64,000 nucleotides of DNA, taken from NCBI RefSeq assembly GCF_001298445.1, contig NZ_CP012036.1, positions 6,139,525-6,203,524 of the forward strand, read 5' to 3'. Made by a program: the position numbers and the translations under genes. The notes beneath the pieces were generated by a model that saw nothing but the letters and a program-made list of their open reading frames with translations, searched no databases and had not been told where the DNA came from. Positions 32,961 to 43,204 of this stretch are shown here, in pieces (position 1 is the first letter of the stretch; each line of letters starts with the position of its first letter). The DNA is from Nostoc piscinale CENA21 (GTDB lineage: Bacteria; Cyanobacteriota; Cyanobacteriia; Cyanobacteriales; Nostocaceae).

Positions 32961-33473
32961 CTAAAAACGATAGCCTAATCCTGCTTGGAAGCTAACGGCA
33001 TCAGCATCACTGTTTCTATAAGCGTCAATGCCCCATTTAGCATCACCATAGGCAATAACGTTTTTGCTAACTTCCGATTCTAAACCCAAAGTGACTACAG
33101 GTGCATTGCGATTACCTAATGGGGTGTTGCGACCTTCATCAGCCAAAAACGAATAACCACCACCTACGTAAACATTAGTATTTTTAGTGATCGCGGCATC
33201 GTAAGTCAAAATAGGCATAAAGGCAGTTGTATCACCACCAAATAACACGCTTCCGCGCAGTGATACAGGTGCATTGGGGATGGCATAACGTCCTTGGACA
33301 TTACCACCAAATTGAGCATCATCATTTCCTTGTCCACCACTAGTAGCACCAGCTGCAACACCAGCACCAATGTAACTACCGTTAGTACCAGCAGTTTGAG
33401 CAGCAGCAATTCCAGCTGAGAGGACAATAGAAGCAACTACGAGAAAAGAAGTAGTTAAAGTTCTGAGTTTCAT
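32961..33473 (-). CDS. Small outer-membrane beta-barrel-like protein (170 aa)
   Basis: Starting at the ATG at 33473, preceded by GGAGAG, the product has a clean Sec signal (MKLRTLTTSFLVVASIVLSAG...AAAQ) and then alternating hydrophobic/polar strands rich in Gly, Ala, Tyr and Asn (GNVQGRYAIPNAPVSLRGSVLF, NTNVYVGGGYSFL, NVIAYGDAKWGI), ending in GLGYRF with the C-terminal Phe expected for BAM-inserted barrels. About eight strands fit an OmpA/OmpW-size barrel. A longer start at 33506 would put a charged tail before the signal and is unlikely. Ligand or role unknown. Confidence 0.78.
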   Translation of the reverse strand: MKLRTLTTSFLVVASIVLSAGIAAAQTAGTNGSYIGAGVAAGATSGGQGNDDAQFGGNVQGRYAIPNAPVSLRGSVLFGGDTTAFMPILTYDAAITKNTNVYVGGGYSFLADEGRNTPLGNRNAPVVTLGLESEVSKNVIAYGDAKWGIDAYRNSDADAVSFQAGLGYRF

Positions 33474-33583
33474 AAGTTTCTCTCCACTAGAGTTGAGTGC
33501 AATCAATGCTCTCTACTACTAGGGTCGCTTTTTTAACTCGTTTTACCCTCCTACACTCAGGTAGCCAAGTGGGTGAAAAATTC

Positions 33584-33601
33584 TTCACCCAATTGGGTGA
33601 A
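33584..33601. promoter_or_regulatory. 18-bp perfect palindrome upstream of the barrel gene
   Basis: TTCACCCAATTGGGTGAA is a perfect palindrome, 111 bp upstream of the barrel start, preceded by a further GGGTGAA half-site at 33571-33577 spaced 13 bp from it. Three copies of the same half-site suggest an operator array for a dimeric regulator; hairpin formation is the alternative. Confidence 0.5.
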
Positions 33602-33727
33602 CTAAATCATATCGTGTCCAGTAAAAGACTTATCGTCAAGACCGCAGGGAGCAGGGGGAAGAAAAGTTTTGTCTTTCAGCACAGATGTGCAGAATCATAA
33701 CTGATTTGCCGGACATGATATCAAGAA

Positions 33728-35332
33728 TTATTTTTTGAAGAAACGCTGACGCACCCGTATCATAAAAGTATTGACTTCTGGGATTTTCATGAGTGAAGCG
33801 ATCGCACCAAACACAACTAAACCCACTACACCAGCAATTGACAACTCTATTAACTGAACTATTAAACCTGTTGTACCTAACAACTGCTGTAAACCAAACA
33901 AAGTCCCATAGCTGACAAACCCAGTCACTACACTGCCACCGAATAAACCAAAAATTGGTACACTCCACTCACGCCAAGGTAAACCATTCAGTTTCCGGTC
34001 TAGTAACCATAACAGCATTAACATAGAACTGCAATTCACACCCACAGTTGCTAACACCAAACCCGGTGCGCCAAAGGGTTGTACAAAAAAATAATCCAAT
34101 ACAATGTTTAGCAAAATGTTAAAAGTGCTGATGCGAAACGGTGTTTGACCATCTCCCAAAGCGTAAAATACCCGTACTAACACATCACGCCCCAAGTAAA
34201 CAAACATCCCAATCCCATAAGCAACCAATAACGACGAAACTAACTGTGTAGCATCTTGTTTAAAAGCACCGCGCTCATATACTATCTGCACAATTGGTAC
34301 AGATAACACCACCATCAAAGCTCCTAGAGGTAGCATAGTGCAGGCTGTGAGTAATAAGCCTTGGCGAATACGTAATTTCAAATCTGGCCAATTTTCGGGT
34401 TCTGCTAGTTTGGCGAAAATTGGCAATAAAGGTAACAAAATAATATTAGAAATAATCCCTAAAGGTGTTTGTACTAGCAAATTTGCATAGTTAAAGCCAG
34501 CCGCAGCACCAGGGATAGGGCTGGCAAAATAAAGGTCAGTGGCAACATTAATCGGCATCATTCCCGAAGAAATGGTTGCTGGAGTCATAATTTTAATGAC
34601 TTCTTGAACACCAGGGGCTTGAAAATCAAACCGCAACCGCAGTGTTCCTAATCCCAACCGCCACTGCACAATTAGTTGCACCACCCACTGAAGAATTGCG
34701 CCTGCTAAGGTTCCCCAAGCTAACACCATTCCGCCGATAAAGGCATATTCTGGCAGAATAATGTTTTTACCTAATTGCAAAGCCAAAATCCCAATACCGA
34801 TAACTACAGTGATGCTCGATAATAAGGGGCTAATCGAAAGTAACCAGTATTGATTAGCTGCATTGAGCGTGCCAAAACCAATGCCAATCAAGCCGGAAAA
34901 TAAAGCCATCGGTGCCATGATTTGCAGTTGTTGGATGGCGATCGCTCTTGTATTTTCTGCCAAACCATGACCGACAATATCAACAATCGTATCTGCTAAA
35001 AAAACCTGGGCAACCGTTACTAATAACAAAATGCCACCCACTAACGTTGTCACGGTTTCTACCAAAGGTGCTGCTTCTTGTTGCTTGCGCTTGGCTAAAA
35101 CACTCACAACAGCACTGTGTAATGGCCCATTCACACCACCCAGTAATATCAATAAAAAGCCAGGAATAATATAGGCATAGCTATAAGCAGTAGCAGCTGC
35201 ACCAACACCAAAAGCGGCTGCGATCGCCTGCTGCCGGATCAAACCAAATACTTTACTAATTAATGTGGCTGCGGCAACAATGCCAGCAATCCCAGCGAAA
35301 GAACGAGATGATTTTTGTTCTTGATTAGTCAC
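33728..35332 (-). CDS. murJ: MurJ/MviN lipid II flippase
   Basis: A 534-residue polytopic membrane protein with the MurJ order of helices: KVFGLIRQQAIAAAFGVGAAATAYSYAYIIPGFL opening, LFSGLIGIGFGTLNAANQYWL, TDLYFASPIPGAAAGFNYANLLVQTPLGII and RVFYALGDGQTPFRI. MurJ moves the peptidoglycan precursor lipid II across the inner membrane. About fourteen hydrophobic segments are readable and the size is right. It is alone on its strand. The start at 35332 is the first ATG after a clear gap. Confidence 0.95.
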   Translation of the reverse strand: MTNQEQKSSRSFAGIAGIVAAATLISKVFGLIRQQAIAAAFGVGAAATAYSYAYIIPGFLLILLGGVNGPLHSAVVSVLAKRKQQEAAPLVETVTTLVGGILLLVTVAQVFLADTIVDIVGHGLAENTRAIAIQQLQIMAPMALFSGLIGIGFGTLNAANQYWLLSISPLLSSITVVIGIGILALQLGKNIILPEYAFIGGMVLAWGTLAGAILQWVVQLIVQWRLGLGTLRLRFDFQAPGVQEVIKIMTPATISSGMMPINVATDLYFASPIPGAAAGFNYANLLVQTPLGIISNIILLPLLPIFAKLAEPENWPDLKLRIRQGLLLTACTMLPLGALMVVLSVPIVQIVYERGAFKQDATQLVSSLLVAYGIGMFVYLGRDVLVRVFYALGDGQTPFRISTFNILLNIVLDYFFVQPFGAPGLVLATVGVNCSSMLMLLWLLDRKLNGLPWREWSVPIFGLFGGSVVTGFVSYGTLFGLQQLLGTTGLIVQLIELSIAGVVGLVVFGAIASLMKIPEVNTFMIRVRQRFFKK

Positions 35333-35626
35333 GAATAATACCTGACAACTCTTGCAGAGTGCATATCTGACAATATTTAACCTGAAATCTCGCCATCTGT
35401 CAGGTCAATTTTAAGAGAAACCCAAAGTTTAAATAAAACCATTTACATAGCCAGGAATCAAAAAGGTTTCATTCCCTGACTTTGACATGCTCATAAGTTC
35501 TTTTACATACCAATTGAATTTTTCAAGGCTTACCCTTACAAAATCCTTGATTCTTCAAATCGTCAGTCTTTTAAATAAATTGCTTTTCACAATACTTAGC
35601 TAAATTCTCAACTTGTTAGTGTATCT

Positions 35627-38600
35627 ATGACATTTATGGTTGATTATCTGCCAAAAATGGGCAACCTAGTACTTGATGTTATTTCTCATTGGTCTTCCGC
35701 ATTAGGAAGATTGAGTATTAAAGTTCTTCGACTGACAAACAACCCATTTAAAAATATGGAAGCAAAATCAACACTCACAGAACCCGAAGTTGTCTTGTCA
35801 AATAATCAACTACAAGAACAATTAGAACAACATAAAGCTCTGGCTAGTGTCATAGTCCGAATCAGAGAATCTTTAGAATTAGAAACAATATTTAAAATTA
35901 CAGTCAAAGAAGTACGTCAATTACTGCAAGCTGATCGAGTAGCTATATTTCAATTTGATCCTACAAAAAACTGGGAAGGAGCATTTGTTTCTGAAGATGT
36001 TGCTGATGAATGGGAATCAGCTTTAGCAGCCAAAGTCTATGACCATTGTTTTGGTGAAAAATTTGCGGCCGATTATCAGCAAGGAAAAGTACAAGCAGTA
36101 TCTGATATTTATGCTGCTGAACTGAGTAGTTGTCATATAGAAATTTTGAATAGATTTAATGTTCGTGCTAATCTGATTGTTCCCCTATTAAGAAACCAAA
36201 AACTATGGGGATTAATTTGTATTCATCAATGTAGTAAACCTCGTCAATGGCAAGATGCTGAAATTGAATTTATCCGCCAAATTGCTGACCACCTCACCAT
36301 TGCTATTCAACAAGCCAGTCATCTTCAAGAAGTTCAACTACAGGCAACAAAACTTACACAGGCAGCCCAGCGCGATCAAGTAATCGCACAAATCGTTGAT
36401 CAAATTCGTTCACCTTTGGACATTGATAGCATCTTTCAAACCACTACTCAAGAAATCCGCCAACTCTTAGAAGCTGATCGTGTTGCCATCTTTCGCTTTA
36501 ATCCTGATTGGAGTGGTGAGTTTGTTGCTGAATCATTTGTTGAAGGTTGCACACCTTTAGTTAATGTCCAACCCGTAATTAACGATACTTACCTACAACA
36601 AAATCAAGGAGGATGTTATGCTCAAAACCAAACTTTTAGCGCCAATGATATTTATGAAGCTAAATTAACCAATTGTCATGTGATTTTATTAGAACAATTT
36701 GAAGCAAAAGCTTTTGCCACTGCGCCCATTATTCACGGTGAAAAACTTTGGGGAATTATCGCGGCTTATCAAAATTGTGCTTCTAGACAGTGGCAACCTT
36801 ATGAAATTGAATCGTTGAGCAAAATTGGTACGCAAATAGGTGTAGCGTTGCGACATTATGAATTACTAGCAAAAGCTAATGCCCAAGCAGAACAACAAAA
36901 AACATTAACTAGTGTGATTACACGTATTCGTAAATCCCTAGATTTAGAAACTATCTTTCAAACTACTGTTACTGAAGTGCGGCAAATGCTGCAAGCAGAT
37001 CGAGTTGCAATCTTTCAATTTGAGCCGCAAAAAGATTGGGAAGGAGAATTTATTTCTGAAGATGTTGCGCCAGACTGGGACTCAGTAGTAGCTGCTAAAA
37101 TTTATGACTATTGTTTTGGTGAACAGTTTGCGGTGCATTATCAACAAGGCAGAGTGCAAGCAGTCGCTGATATTTATGATAGTGGATTAAGTGCTTGTCA
37201 TGCCAGAATTTTAGGCAATTTTCAAGTCCGGGCTAATTTAGTAGTGCCACTACTAAAACAGGGCAATTTATGGGGTTTATTATGTGTTCACCAATGTGAT
37301 AAACCGAGAAATTGGCAACCTTCAGAAATCGAATTTGTGAGTCATGTTGCTGAAAACTTAGGCGTAGCTCTACAACACAACAAACTATTAAATGAAGCTC
37401 GCTATCAAGCCAATCAGCAGAAAACTTTAACTAGCATTATTACCCGAATTCGAGAGTCTTTAGATTTAGATACAATTTTTCAAACTTCTGTCACAGAGGT
37501 ACGACAATTACTTCAAGCTGACCGTGTAGGCGTTTTTCGGTTTGATCTGCAAAAAGATTGGGAAGGAGAATTTATCTATGAAGATGTAATTCATGGTTAT
37601 CCTTCGGCAGTAGCAGAAAAAGTTTATGATCATTGTTTTAGCGAAAACTTTGCATCGCTTTATGCTCAAGGTAGAGTCAATGCCATTACTGATATTTATC
37701 AAGGCAATTTCCTCTCTTGTTATGTCGAAATTCTCGAAAGATTTCAAGTACGAGCTAATTTAGTCGCTCCACTTTTACAAGAAGGTATCCTCTGGGGATT
37801 ATTATGTATTCACCAGTGTAAAACTCCACGTAACTGGCAAAAATCAGAGATTGAGTTTGTTAGCCAAATAGCTGAACAACTAGGAGTGGCTTTAAAACAA
37901 GATTCATATTTAAAAAAAAGTTCAAACTCAAGCCGTTCAGTTAGCAGAGGCCAATGAGCGCGAAAAATCAATGGAAAGGCAAAAATTATTAGCTGAAACC
38001 ATTGATAAAATTCGCCAATCACTGGATGTAAAAACTATTTTTAAAACTACTACTCAAGCGGTACGTGAGTTATTAGAAGTAGAGCGAGTTGCTATATATC
38101 GCTTTAATGATGATTGGAGTGGGAAATTTGTGGCTGATTCTTTTAAAGATGGTTGGAAACCTTTAACACAAGTTAATCCACTCGTTTTAGCTACTTTTGA
38201 TGATACAGATGAAGATGATAAATTACCTCGTAATGAGACTTTTGTGCCTATTCGTCAAGGTGAACGTTTATGGGGATTATTAGTTGCTTATCAAAATTCT
38301 CAACCACGTTATTGGAAAGATGAAGAAATTAATTTATTAGCGCAAGTTGGTGTGCAGTTAGGTATTGCTCTTCAACAAGCGGAATTACTAGAACAAACCA
38401 AACGTCAAACTCTAGAATTAACTCAAACTTTATGTGAATTAAAGCAGACTCAAGCTCGGTTAATCCAGGGAGAAAAAATGGCGGGATTAGGACAATTACT
38501 CGCTGGTGTCGCTCACGAAATTAATAACCCTGTTAGTTTTATTTTTGGTAATCTGATTCATTTAAATGAATACACTCAAGAGTTAATAAATATTTTGCAG

Positions 38601-39299
38601 ATTTACCGTCAATATAGTTCTTATTTGCCCAATATTAAAGAAAAGATAGATAATCAGAATTTGGAATTTATCGTCGAAGATTTGCCTAAAACAATAGATT
38701 CCATGAAAGTCGGCGCAGAAAGAATTAGCGAAATTGTACTGTCACTAAGGAATTTTTCTCGTACTGATGAAGCGGATTTAAGGGCTGTAGATATTCATGA
38801 AGGATTGGATAGTACTTTACTGATTTTAGGACATCGCCTCAAGGAAAATAGGGCGCGTCCTAATATTGAAGTGGTGAAGGAATACGGCACATTACCTTTA
38901 GTAGAATGTTATCCTGCACAACTGAATCAAGTATTTATGAATCTTCTGAGTAACAGTATTGATGCTTTAGAAGATAAGTTTAAAATTATCTGGAATCAGC
39001 ATTTACAAGCTTCAACTAGCTGTCCTAGAGTACCTTTAAAAATTTGGATCAGCACTCAAAAGAGCGATCGCCAAGTAGTCATCAAAATCGCTGATAATGG
39101 TCTGGGAATCCCTGAAGATGTCACTTCCCATATTTTCGACCCCTTCTTTACCACCAAAGAACCCGGTAAAGGTACAGGATTAGGTTTATCTATTAGCCAC
39201 CAAATCATTGTCGAAAAACATCAAGGTCAAATTAAATGTGCATCAACTCCCGGAAAAGGAACAGAATTTTTAATTGAACTTCCCTGTTCTCATGATTAA
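35627..39299 (+). CDS. Soluble sensor histidine kinase with five GAF domains, frame broken at an A8 tract
   Basis: Four GAF domains follow one another (about residues 75-235, 250-415, 430-590, 600-765), each beginning with a signalling helix such as (V/I)IxRIRxSLxLxTIF and holding QADRVAIFQFD, near-identical between copies 1, 3 and 4. The frame then breaks at eight A's (37912-37919) and stops at 37957. With seven it reads LKKVQTQAVQLAEANEREK and joins a fifth GAF, a HisKA with GVAHEINNPVSFIFGN, and an ATPase domain (NQVFMNLLSNSIDAL, FDPFFTTKEPGKGTGLGLS), 1223 residues in all. Such GAF kinases may bind bilins or other cofactors; no conserved Cys-His chromophore motif is clear. No receiver domain or regulator gene is near. 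Confidence 0.88.
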
Positions 39300-39312
39300 A
39301 ATCTTTCTAATA

Positions 39313-39443
39313 ATTCAGGAATCAGAAGTCGGAATCGAGAATATTTGGCAAATCTAGGCTTTCATCGACAGAGATTCTCATATTTCTAGACTCTGAGTCA
39401 TCATACTGTGACCACTTCTGACTTCTGTATTCTGAATACTGAC
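39313..39443. mobile_element. MITE-like repeat with inverted ends, copy A
   Basis: The ends ATTCAGGAATCAGAAGTC and CACTTCTGACTTCTGTATTC are imperfect inverted repeats. The same ~130-bp unit recurs at 57886-58017 with matching ends and a shared GACAGAGAT core; both lie just after plus-strand genes. Confidence 0.7.
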
Positions 39444-39449
39444 AATCCT

Positions 39450-39968
39450 TCAACGACAACCCAAACTATCGCGTGTCGCTACTCCGGTAGTTAAATTTAT
39501 CCCTGTCGCTCTTTCACATAACAATGAAACTTGATAGCGGTCAATTAACGCATCTGTAAAATCCGCGCCAGTAATATCAGCATCGTAAAAACGACTACGG
39601 GTTAAAGTAGCTTCCGTAAAATTAGCATTTTTTAAGTTAGCACCATCTAAAGTCACCCGATCTACTAAAGCACCCGTTAAGTTTGCACCTTCTAAATTAG
39701 CTTTTAACAAAACTCCTTTAGTGAAAATCGCATTGGTTAAATTTGCGCCTTGGAAGTTAGTACCCCGCATTTCCGCAGCCACAAAAGTTACACCTGCTAA
39801 ATCAGCATTGGAGAAGTCACGGTTTTCTAAATTGGTATTGCTGTAGTTGATGGTATTAATTTGAGCAAAAGCTGGTCTTGGACTCAGTATGAGCCACAAG
39901 CCAGCTAAAAGGAGAATTAGAATGAAACTTAACAATTTCTGCCAAATCTTTTTCATAACTTTACGCAC
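39450..39968 (-). CDS. Secreted pentapeptide-repeat protein (172 aa)
   Basis: A Sec-type signal peptide (about residues 1-35, ending RPAFAQ) is followed by tandem pentapeptides of the A(D/N)LxG form: NRDFSNADLAGVTF, GTNFQGANLTNAIF, KANLEGANLTGALV, DGANLKNANFTEATL, DITGADFTDAL. These build a right-handed quadrilateral beta-helix. The C-terminal stretch has two Cys (CERATGIN...LGC) that could form a disulphide in the periplasm or thylakoid lumen. Pentapeptide proteins with signal peptides are common in cyanobacteria; the biochemical role is unknown. It is alone in its transcript. Confidence 0.88.
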   Translation of the reverse strand: MRKVMKKIWQKLLSFILILLLAGLWLILSPRPAFAQINTINYSNTNLENRDFSNADLAGVTFVAAEMRGTNFQGANLTNAIFTKGVLLKANLEGANLTGALVDRVTLDGANLKNANFTEATLTRSRFYDADITGADFTDALIDRYQVSLLCERATGINLTTGVATRDSLGCR

Positions 39969-40110
39969 CTCTCTACTGAGTTATGAAAACTGAGTGAAGT
40001 TTGAAACAAGCAAACTTCAAAATTTCTGACTAATCTTGTTCACAACTTTATAGTCAAGAGTCAAACAAATAGTAACAAATGACTAATGACTCTTGACCAA
40101 TAACTTGTGA

Positions 40111-41640
40111 CTATTTCCAATCTTTCCCAATCCGAATTGTGATATCTGATTCCAAGTCTCCAGATGTTGACACTTCTATTTGACCCAAACCTAAGATTTT
40201 CTGTAACTCAATTCCCGGTTGTCGGCTACCTCTGTGGACAATAATCTGGGTTTGGCGCTGGCTATCAGGCCAATCTGAGGTTGTGTAAATATTTTTAAAG
40301 CCTTTCTCTTTGAGATAGGCAATAACTTTTTCCGTAACTTGTGGTTGATTAGAAGCATTTTGAATAGCAATTTTGAGGTTAGAAACTGGACGTGTATCTG
40401 GTTTAAGTCCAGGTACATCTACCCCAACATAATTATTCAAGAGATTTGATTGTCCAGTCATATTCAGCCAATAGCTATTGGGGTCTTTACTAAAACGGCT
40501 GAAGGTACCGGGAACAGTGGTCATTTGGAAATTATCCCGCTCTACGTTCACGGAGAAATTCACCAAAGCCATCATTTCTTCTATCTTTAAGTTGGTATCA
40601 AAATACTTCCGCATTATGCGGGTTAATTGGGGCAATTTCGGTACGACAGTAGGACTATTGAGGCGTTGAATCAATGCTCCTAGTAGTGCTTGTTGACGCT
40701 GTACTCTTGGTAAATCACCTAGTCCATCTTCCCGGAAACGAGCGAATTGTTCTGCTTGTTCGCCGTTGAGGGTTTGCCAGCCACTGACTAGATTAATGTT
40801 CAATTGGCTGCTACTATCGTGGTATTCCATTGCTTTAGGTACAAATACTTCTACCCCATCCAACTGATCCACTAATTGCCTCAAGCCACTGGTAGAAATC
40901 CGAATATAACGGTCAATGGGCGCATTGTTTAAGGTGCGGCTAACTACTCTTGCTGCCAATACTGGCCCGCCTTGGGGATTAGCATCTGATAGCTTGGTTA
41001 ACCCTTTTTCAGGGATTGCGATCATTGTATCCCTGGGAATGGAAAGCACCCGAATGGATTTATCACTGGGGTTGAGCCTGACCAAAAGCATGGTGTCGCT
41101 TTTCCCAGCAAAACTTTCCGGTGAACCATCAACAGCACCGTTGACTGGTTCAATCCCCATAATCAAAATATTCATGGGGCGTGATAGCTGGTATTGGGAA
41201 ATTTTGCTCCATAATTCCCCAGGTAAAGGGACTTTCTGCTCTTCTTTACCAGCAAAACCTAGTTCCTCATCGGTTTTATCTAAATTGCTCCATAAGGGAG
41301 TCCACAGCGCCAAAGTGGAAACTAAAAGTCCAGAGAGAATTACCCCCATAACTACTGTCAGTATCCACAGTAGCCAGCGGGGCATACTTAAGCCCAATCT
41401 CTCGTACAGTTCGTTGGGAATTGCACTGACTGACTCTACAACAGTACGAGTGGAACTGGCTGATGCTTCTTGAGATACCGATTCTGTGCTGGTATCTGTG
41501 ATAGTTTGCAGCGTTCCCTGAGTTTCAACGCGTTGAATTTGACCTGGTTTGCTTTCCAAGTCTAAATTCGGTATTTGCTGAGACTTTACTTCATTTTCAG
41601 ATAATTGAACTTCTCTAATCACAATTTTCTCCCCACTCAA
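40111..41640 (-). CDS. LytR-CpsA-Psr (LCP) family ligase with LytR_C domain
   Basis: The 509-residue type II membrane protein has a disordered cytoplasmic arm (1-88), a TM helix at about 89-113, an LCP domain starting at NILIMGIEPVNG with the Arg-rich pyrophosphate-binding segments SDTMLLVRLNP, VLSIPRDTMI and FARFREDGLGDLPRVQRQQ, and a C-terminal LytR_C domain (VSNLKIAIQNASNQPQVTEKVIAYLKEKGF). LCP enzymes move polysaccharides from lipid carriers to peptidoglycan, here probably sheath or cell-wall glycans. It is divergent from the mannose-1-phosphate guanylyltransferase gene, with 99 bp between, which fits envelope glycan synthesis. Confidence 0.92.
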   Translation of the reverse strand: MSGEKIVIREVQLSENEVKSQQIPNLDLESKPGQIQRVETQGTLQTITDTSTESVSQEASASSTRTVVESVSAIPNELYERLGLSMPRWLLWILTVVMGVILSGLLVSTLALWTPLWSNLDKTDEELGFAGKEEQKVPLPGELWSKISQYQLSRPMNILIMGIEPVNGAVDGSPESFAGKSDTMLLVRLNPSDKSIRVLSIPRDTMIAIPEKGLTKLSDANPQGGPVLAARVVSRTLNNAPIDRYIRISTSGLRQLVDQLDGVEVFVPKAMEYHDSSSQLNINLVSGWQTLNGEQAEQFARFREDGLGDLPRVQRQQALLGALIQRLNSPTVVPKLPQLTRIMRKYFDTNLKIEEMMALVNFSVNVERDNFQMTTVPGTFSRFSKDPNSYWLNMTGQSNLLNNYVGVDVPGLKPDTRPVSNLKIAIQNASNQPQVTEKVIAYLKEKGFKNIYTTSDWPDSQRQTQIIVHRGSRQPGIELQKILGLGQIEVSTSGDLESDITIRIGKDWK

Positions 41641-41739
41641 CCACTTCCATAAAAGTTATGTTAATGCAAGCTACAAATCTTGCCAGAGTAAATGCTCACA
41701 GTAAACTTGTAGTGTTCTTGCGTAGGTGTGTATGACAAC

Positions 41740-42804
41740 ATGAATAATTCCTTGTTCCCCGTTATCCTCGCTGGTGGCAAAGGTGAGCGTTTCTGGCCTC
41801 TAAGTCGCAAAGACCGTCCTAAACAATTTTTAAGCTTAGATGGCAGTTCTAGAAGTTTACTGCAAGCAACTGCTGATCGGTTGCTCCCATTGGCAGACGG
41901 TTGGGATTCCTTGTGGGTGATTACTTCCAGCCAGATAGCTGGAGGTGTACGCCAACAGTTACCCGAACTGCCATCGCCAAACTTACTCATTGAGGTAGAA
42001 GGAAGGGATACTGCCGCCGCCGTTGCTTGGACAAGTTTAGAAATTAAAAAACGTTATGGAGAAGACGCAATTATAGGCTTTTTTCCGGCTGACCATTGGA
42101 TAGCTGACCAAAAGGCGTTTACTGACACATTAAAGGCTGCTACTCAACTGGCAACAAGCACCAAAGCGATTGTTACTTTAGGAATTAAGCCTGCTTTTCC
42201 ATCAACTGGTTACGGCTACATTGAACAAGGTGAAAAGATTGGTAGCTTTAATGAGTTGCCAGCTTATCATGTCAACCGCTTTACTGAAAAGCCCAACCGT
42301 GAGTTAGCAGAAACTTTTTTATCTACGGGACGTTTTAGCTGGAATAGTGGAATGTTTGTCTTTCGGGCTGGGGTTGTTCTTGAGGAACTTTACACCCATG
42401 CTCCAGAAATCATAAAACCTCTGGAACAATACGGCCCTGATATTTACCCTGAATTACCTAAAAAGAGTATAGACTATGCACTCATGGAAAAAACCAATTT
42501 AGCATACGTCCTCCCGGTAGATTTTGGTTGGGATGATTTAGGCGATTGGAATGCGATCGAACGTTTATTAAAAAAGGAAGAGACTCCCAATGTAGAATTA
42601 GCTACCCATATAGGTTTAGATACGCAAGGAGCGATTGTTTATGCCTCTAATCCCGATGATGTAATTGTTACTATTGGTTTAGAAGATGTGGTGATTGTGC
42701 GCGATCGCAATGTTACCCTCATCGTTAATAAAGAACGCACCCAAGAAATTAAACAGGTTCTCAAAATCCTGCAAGATGACCCGCGCTTTACAAACCTACT
42801 GTAA
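41740..42804 (+). CDS. Mannose-1-phosphate guanylyltransferase
   Basis: This 354-residue nucleotidyltransferase makes GDP-mannose from GTP and mannose-1-phosphate. The signature FPVILAGGKGERFWPLSRKDRPKQFL lies at residues 6-31, FFPADHWI holds the metal-binding Asp, GYGYIEQG and FTEKPNRELAE the sugar site, and MEKTNLAYVLPVDFGWDDLGDWNA the second catalytic region. The size corresponds to the short form without the fused isomerase domain. An ATG at 41740 is preferred over the GTG four codons before. Its product feeds fucose/mannose-containing envelope sugars, consistent with the divergent LCP gene. Confidence 0.93.
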   Translation: MNNSLFPVILAGGKGERFWPLSRKDRPKQFLSLDGSSRSLLQATADRLLPLADGWDSLWVITSSQIAGGVRQQLPELPSPNLLIEVEGRDTAAAVAWTSLEIKKRYGEDAIIGFFPADHWIADQKAFTDTLKAATQLATSTKAIVTLGIKPAFPSTGYGYIEQGEKIGSFNELPAYHVNRFTEKPNRELAETFLSTGRFSWNSGMFVFRAGVVLEELYTHAPEIIKPLEQYGPDIYPELPKKSIDYALMEKTNLAYVLPVDFGWDDLGDWNAIERLLKKEETPNVELATHIGLDTQGAIVYASNPDDVIVTIGLEDVVIVRDRNVTLIVNKERTQEIKQVLKILQDDPRFTNLL

Positions 42805-42888
42805 TTATCAAAGTTAAAACCCTTGACAGAGGCTTAAAAGCTAGTTTTTTTATTATAACTTGACTGTCTGTTGTTTTTACTGACAGTT

Positions 42889-43173
42889 ATGCAAACTTTA
42901 AGCTTTGAGCCTCTGGCCAAGACAATGGCAATTCACTCTATCACTGCTTATCAAAGATATATTTCTCCCGTGAAAGGCTTTGCTTGCCCGCATCGGCAAT
43001 TACACGGTGGAGAATCTTGTTCTACTTATATTAAAAGAATGTTAAGTGAGCAAAGTTTGATGGAAGTTGTAAAATCATCCCAAAAAAGATTTCAAGACTG
43101 TGCTTTGGCCAGTAGAACCTTAACTAAAACTAGCTCTGGCTGTATTGTAATTCCCTGTTGTCTACCTTTTTAA
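42889..43173 (+). CDS. YidD-like membrane-protein insertion efficiency factor
   Basis: The 94-residue product contains the YidD signature ITAYQRYISPVKGFACPHRQLHGGESCSTYIKRML, with conserved Cys and Pro residues, an amphipathic N-terminal helix and a Cys-rich end (CIVIPCCLPF). YidD proteins sit on the inner face of the membrane and assist YidC/Oxa1 insertion. This member is a variant with HRQLHG in place of the usual CRFxPSCS spacing, as in several cyanobacterial paralogues. It is not beside rnpA/yidC. The ATG at 42889 is chosen; 42871 would only add six residues. Confidence 0.78.
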   Translation: MQTLSFEPLAKTMAIHSITAYQRYISPVKGFACPHRQLHGGESCSTYIKRMLSEQSLMEVVKSSQKRFQDCALASRTLTKTSSGCIVIPCCLPF

Positions 43174-43204
43174 CTTCTCTGCGTTCTTGCAGGTGTTTAC
43201 CATC

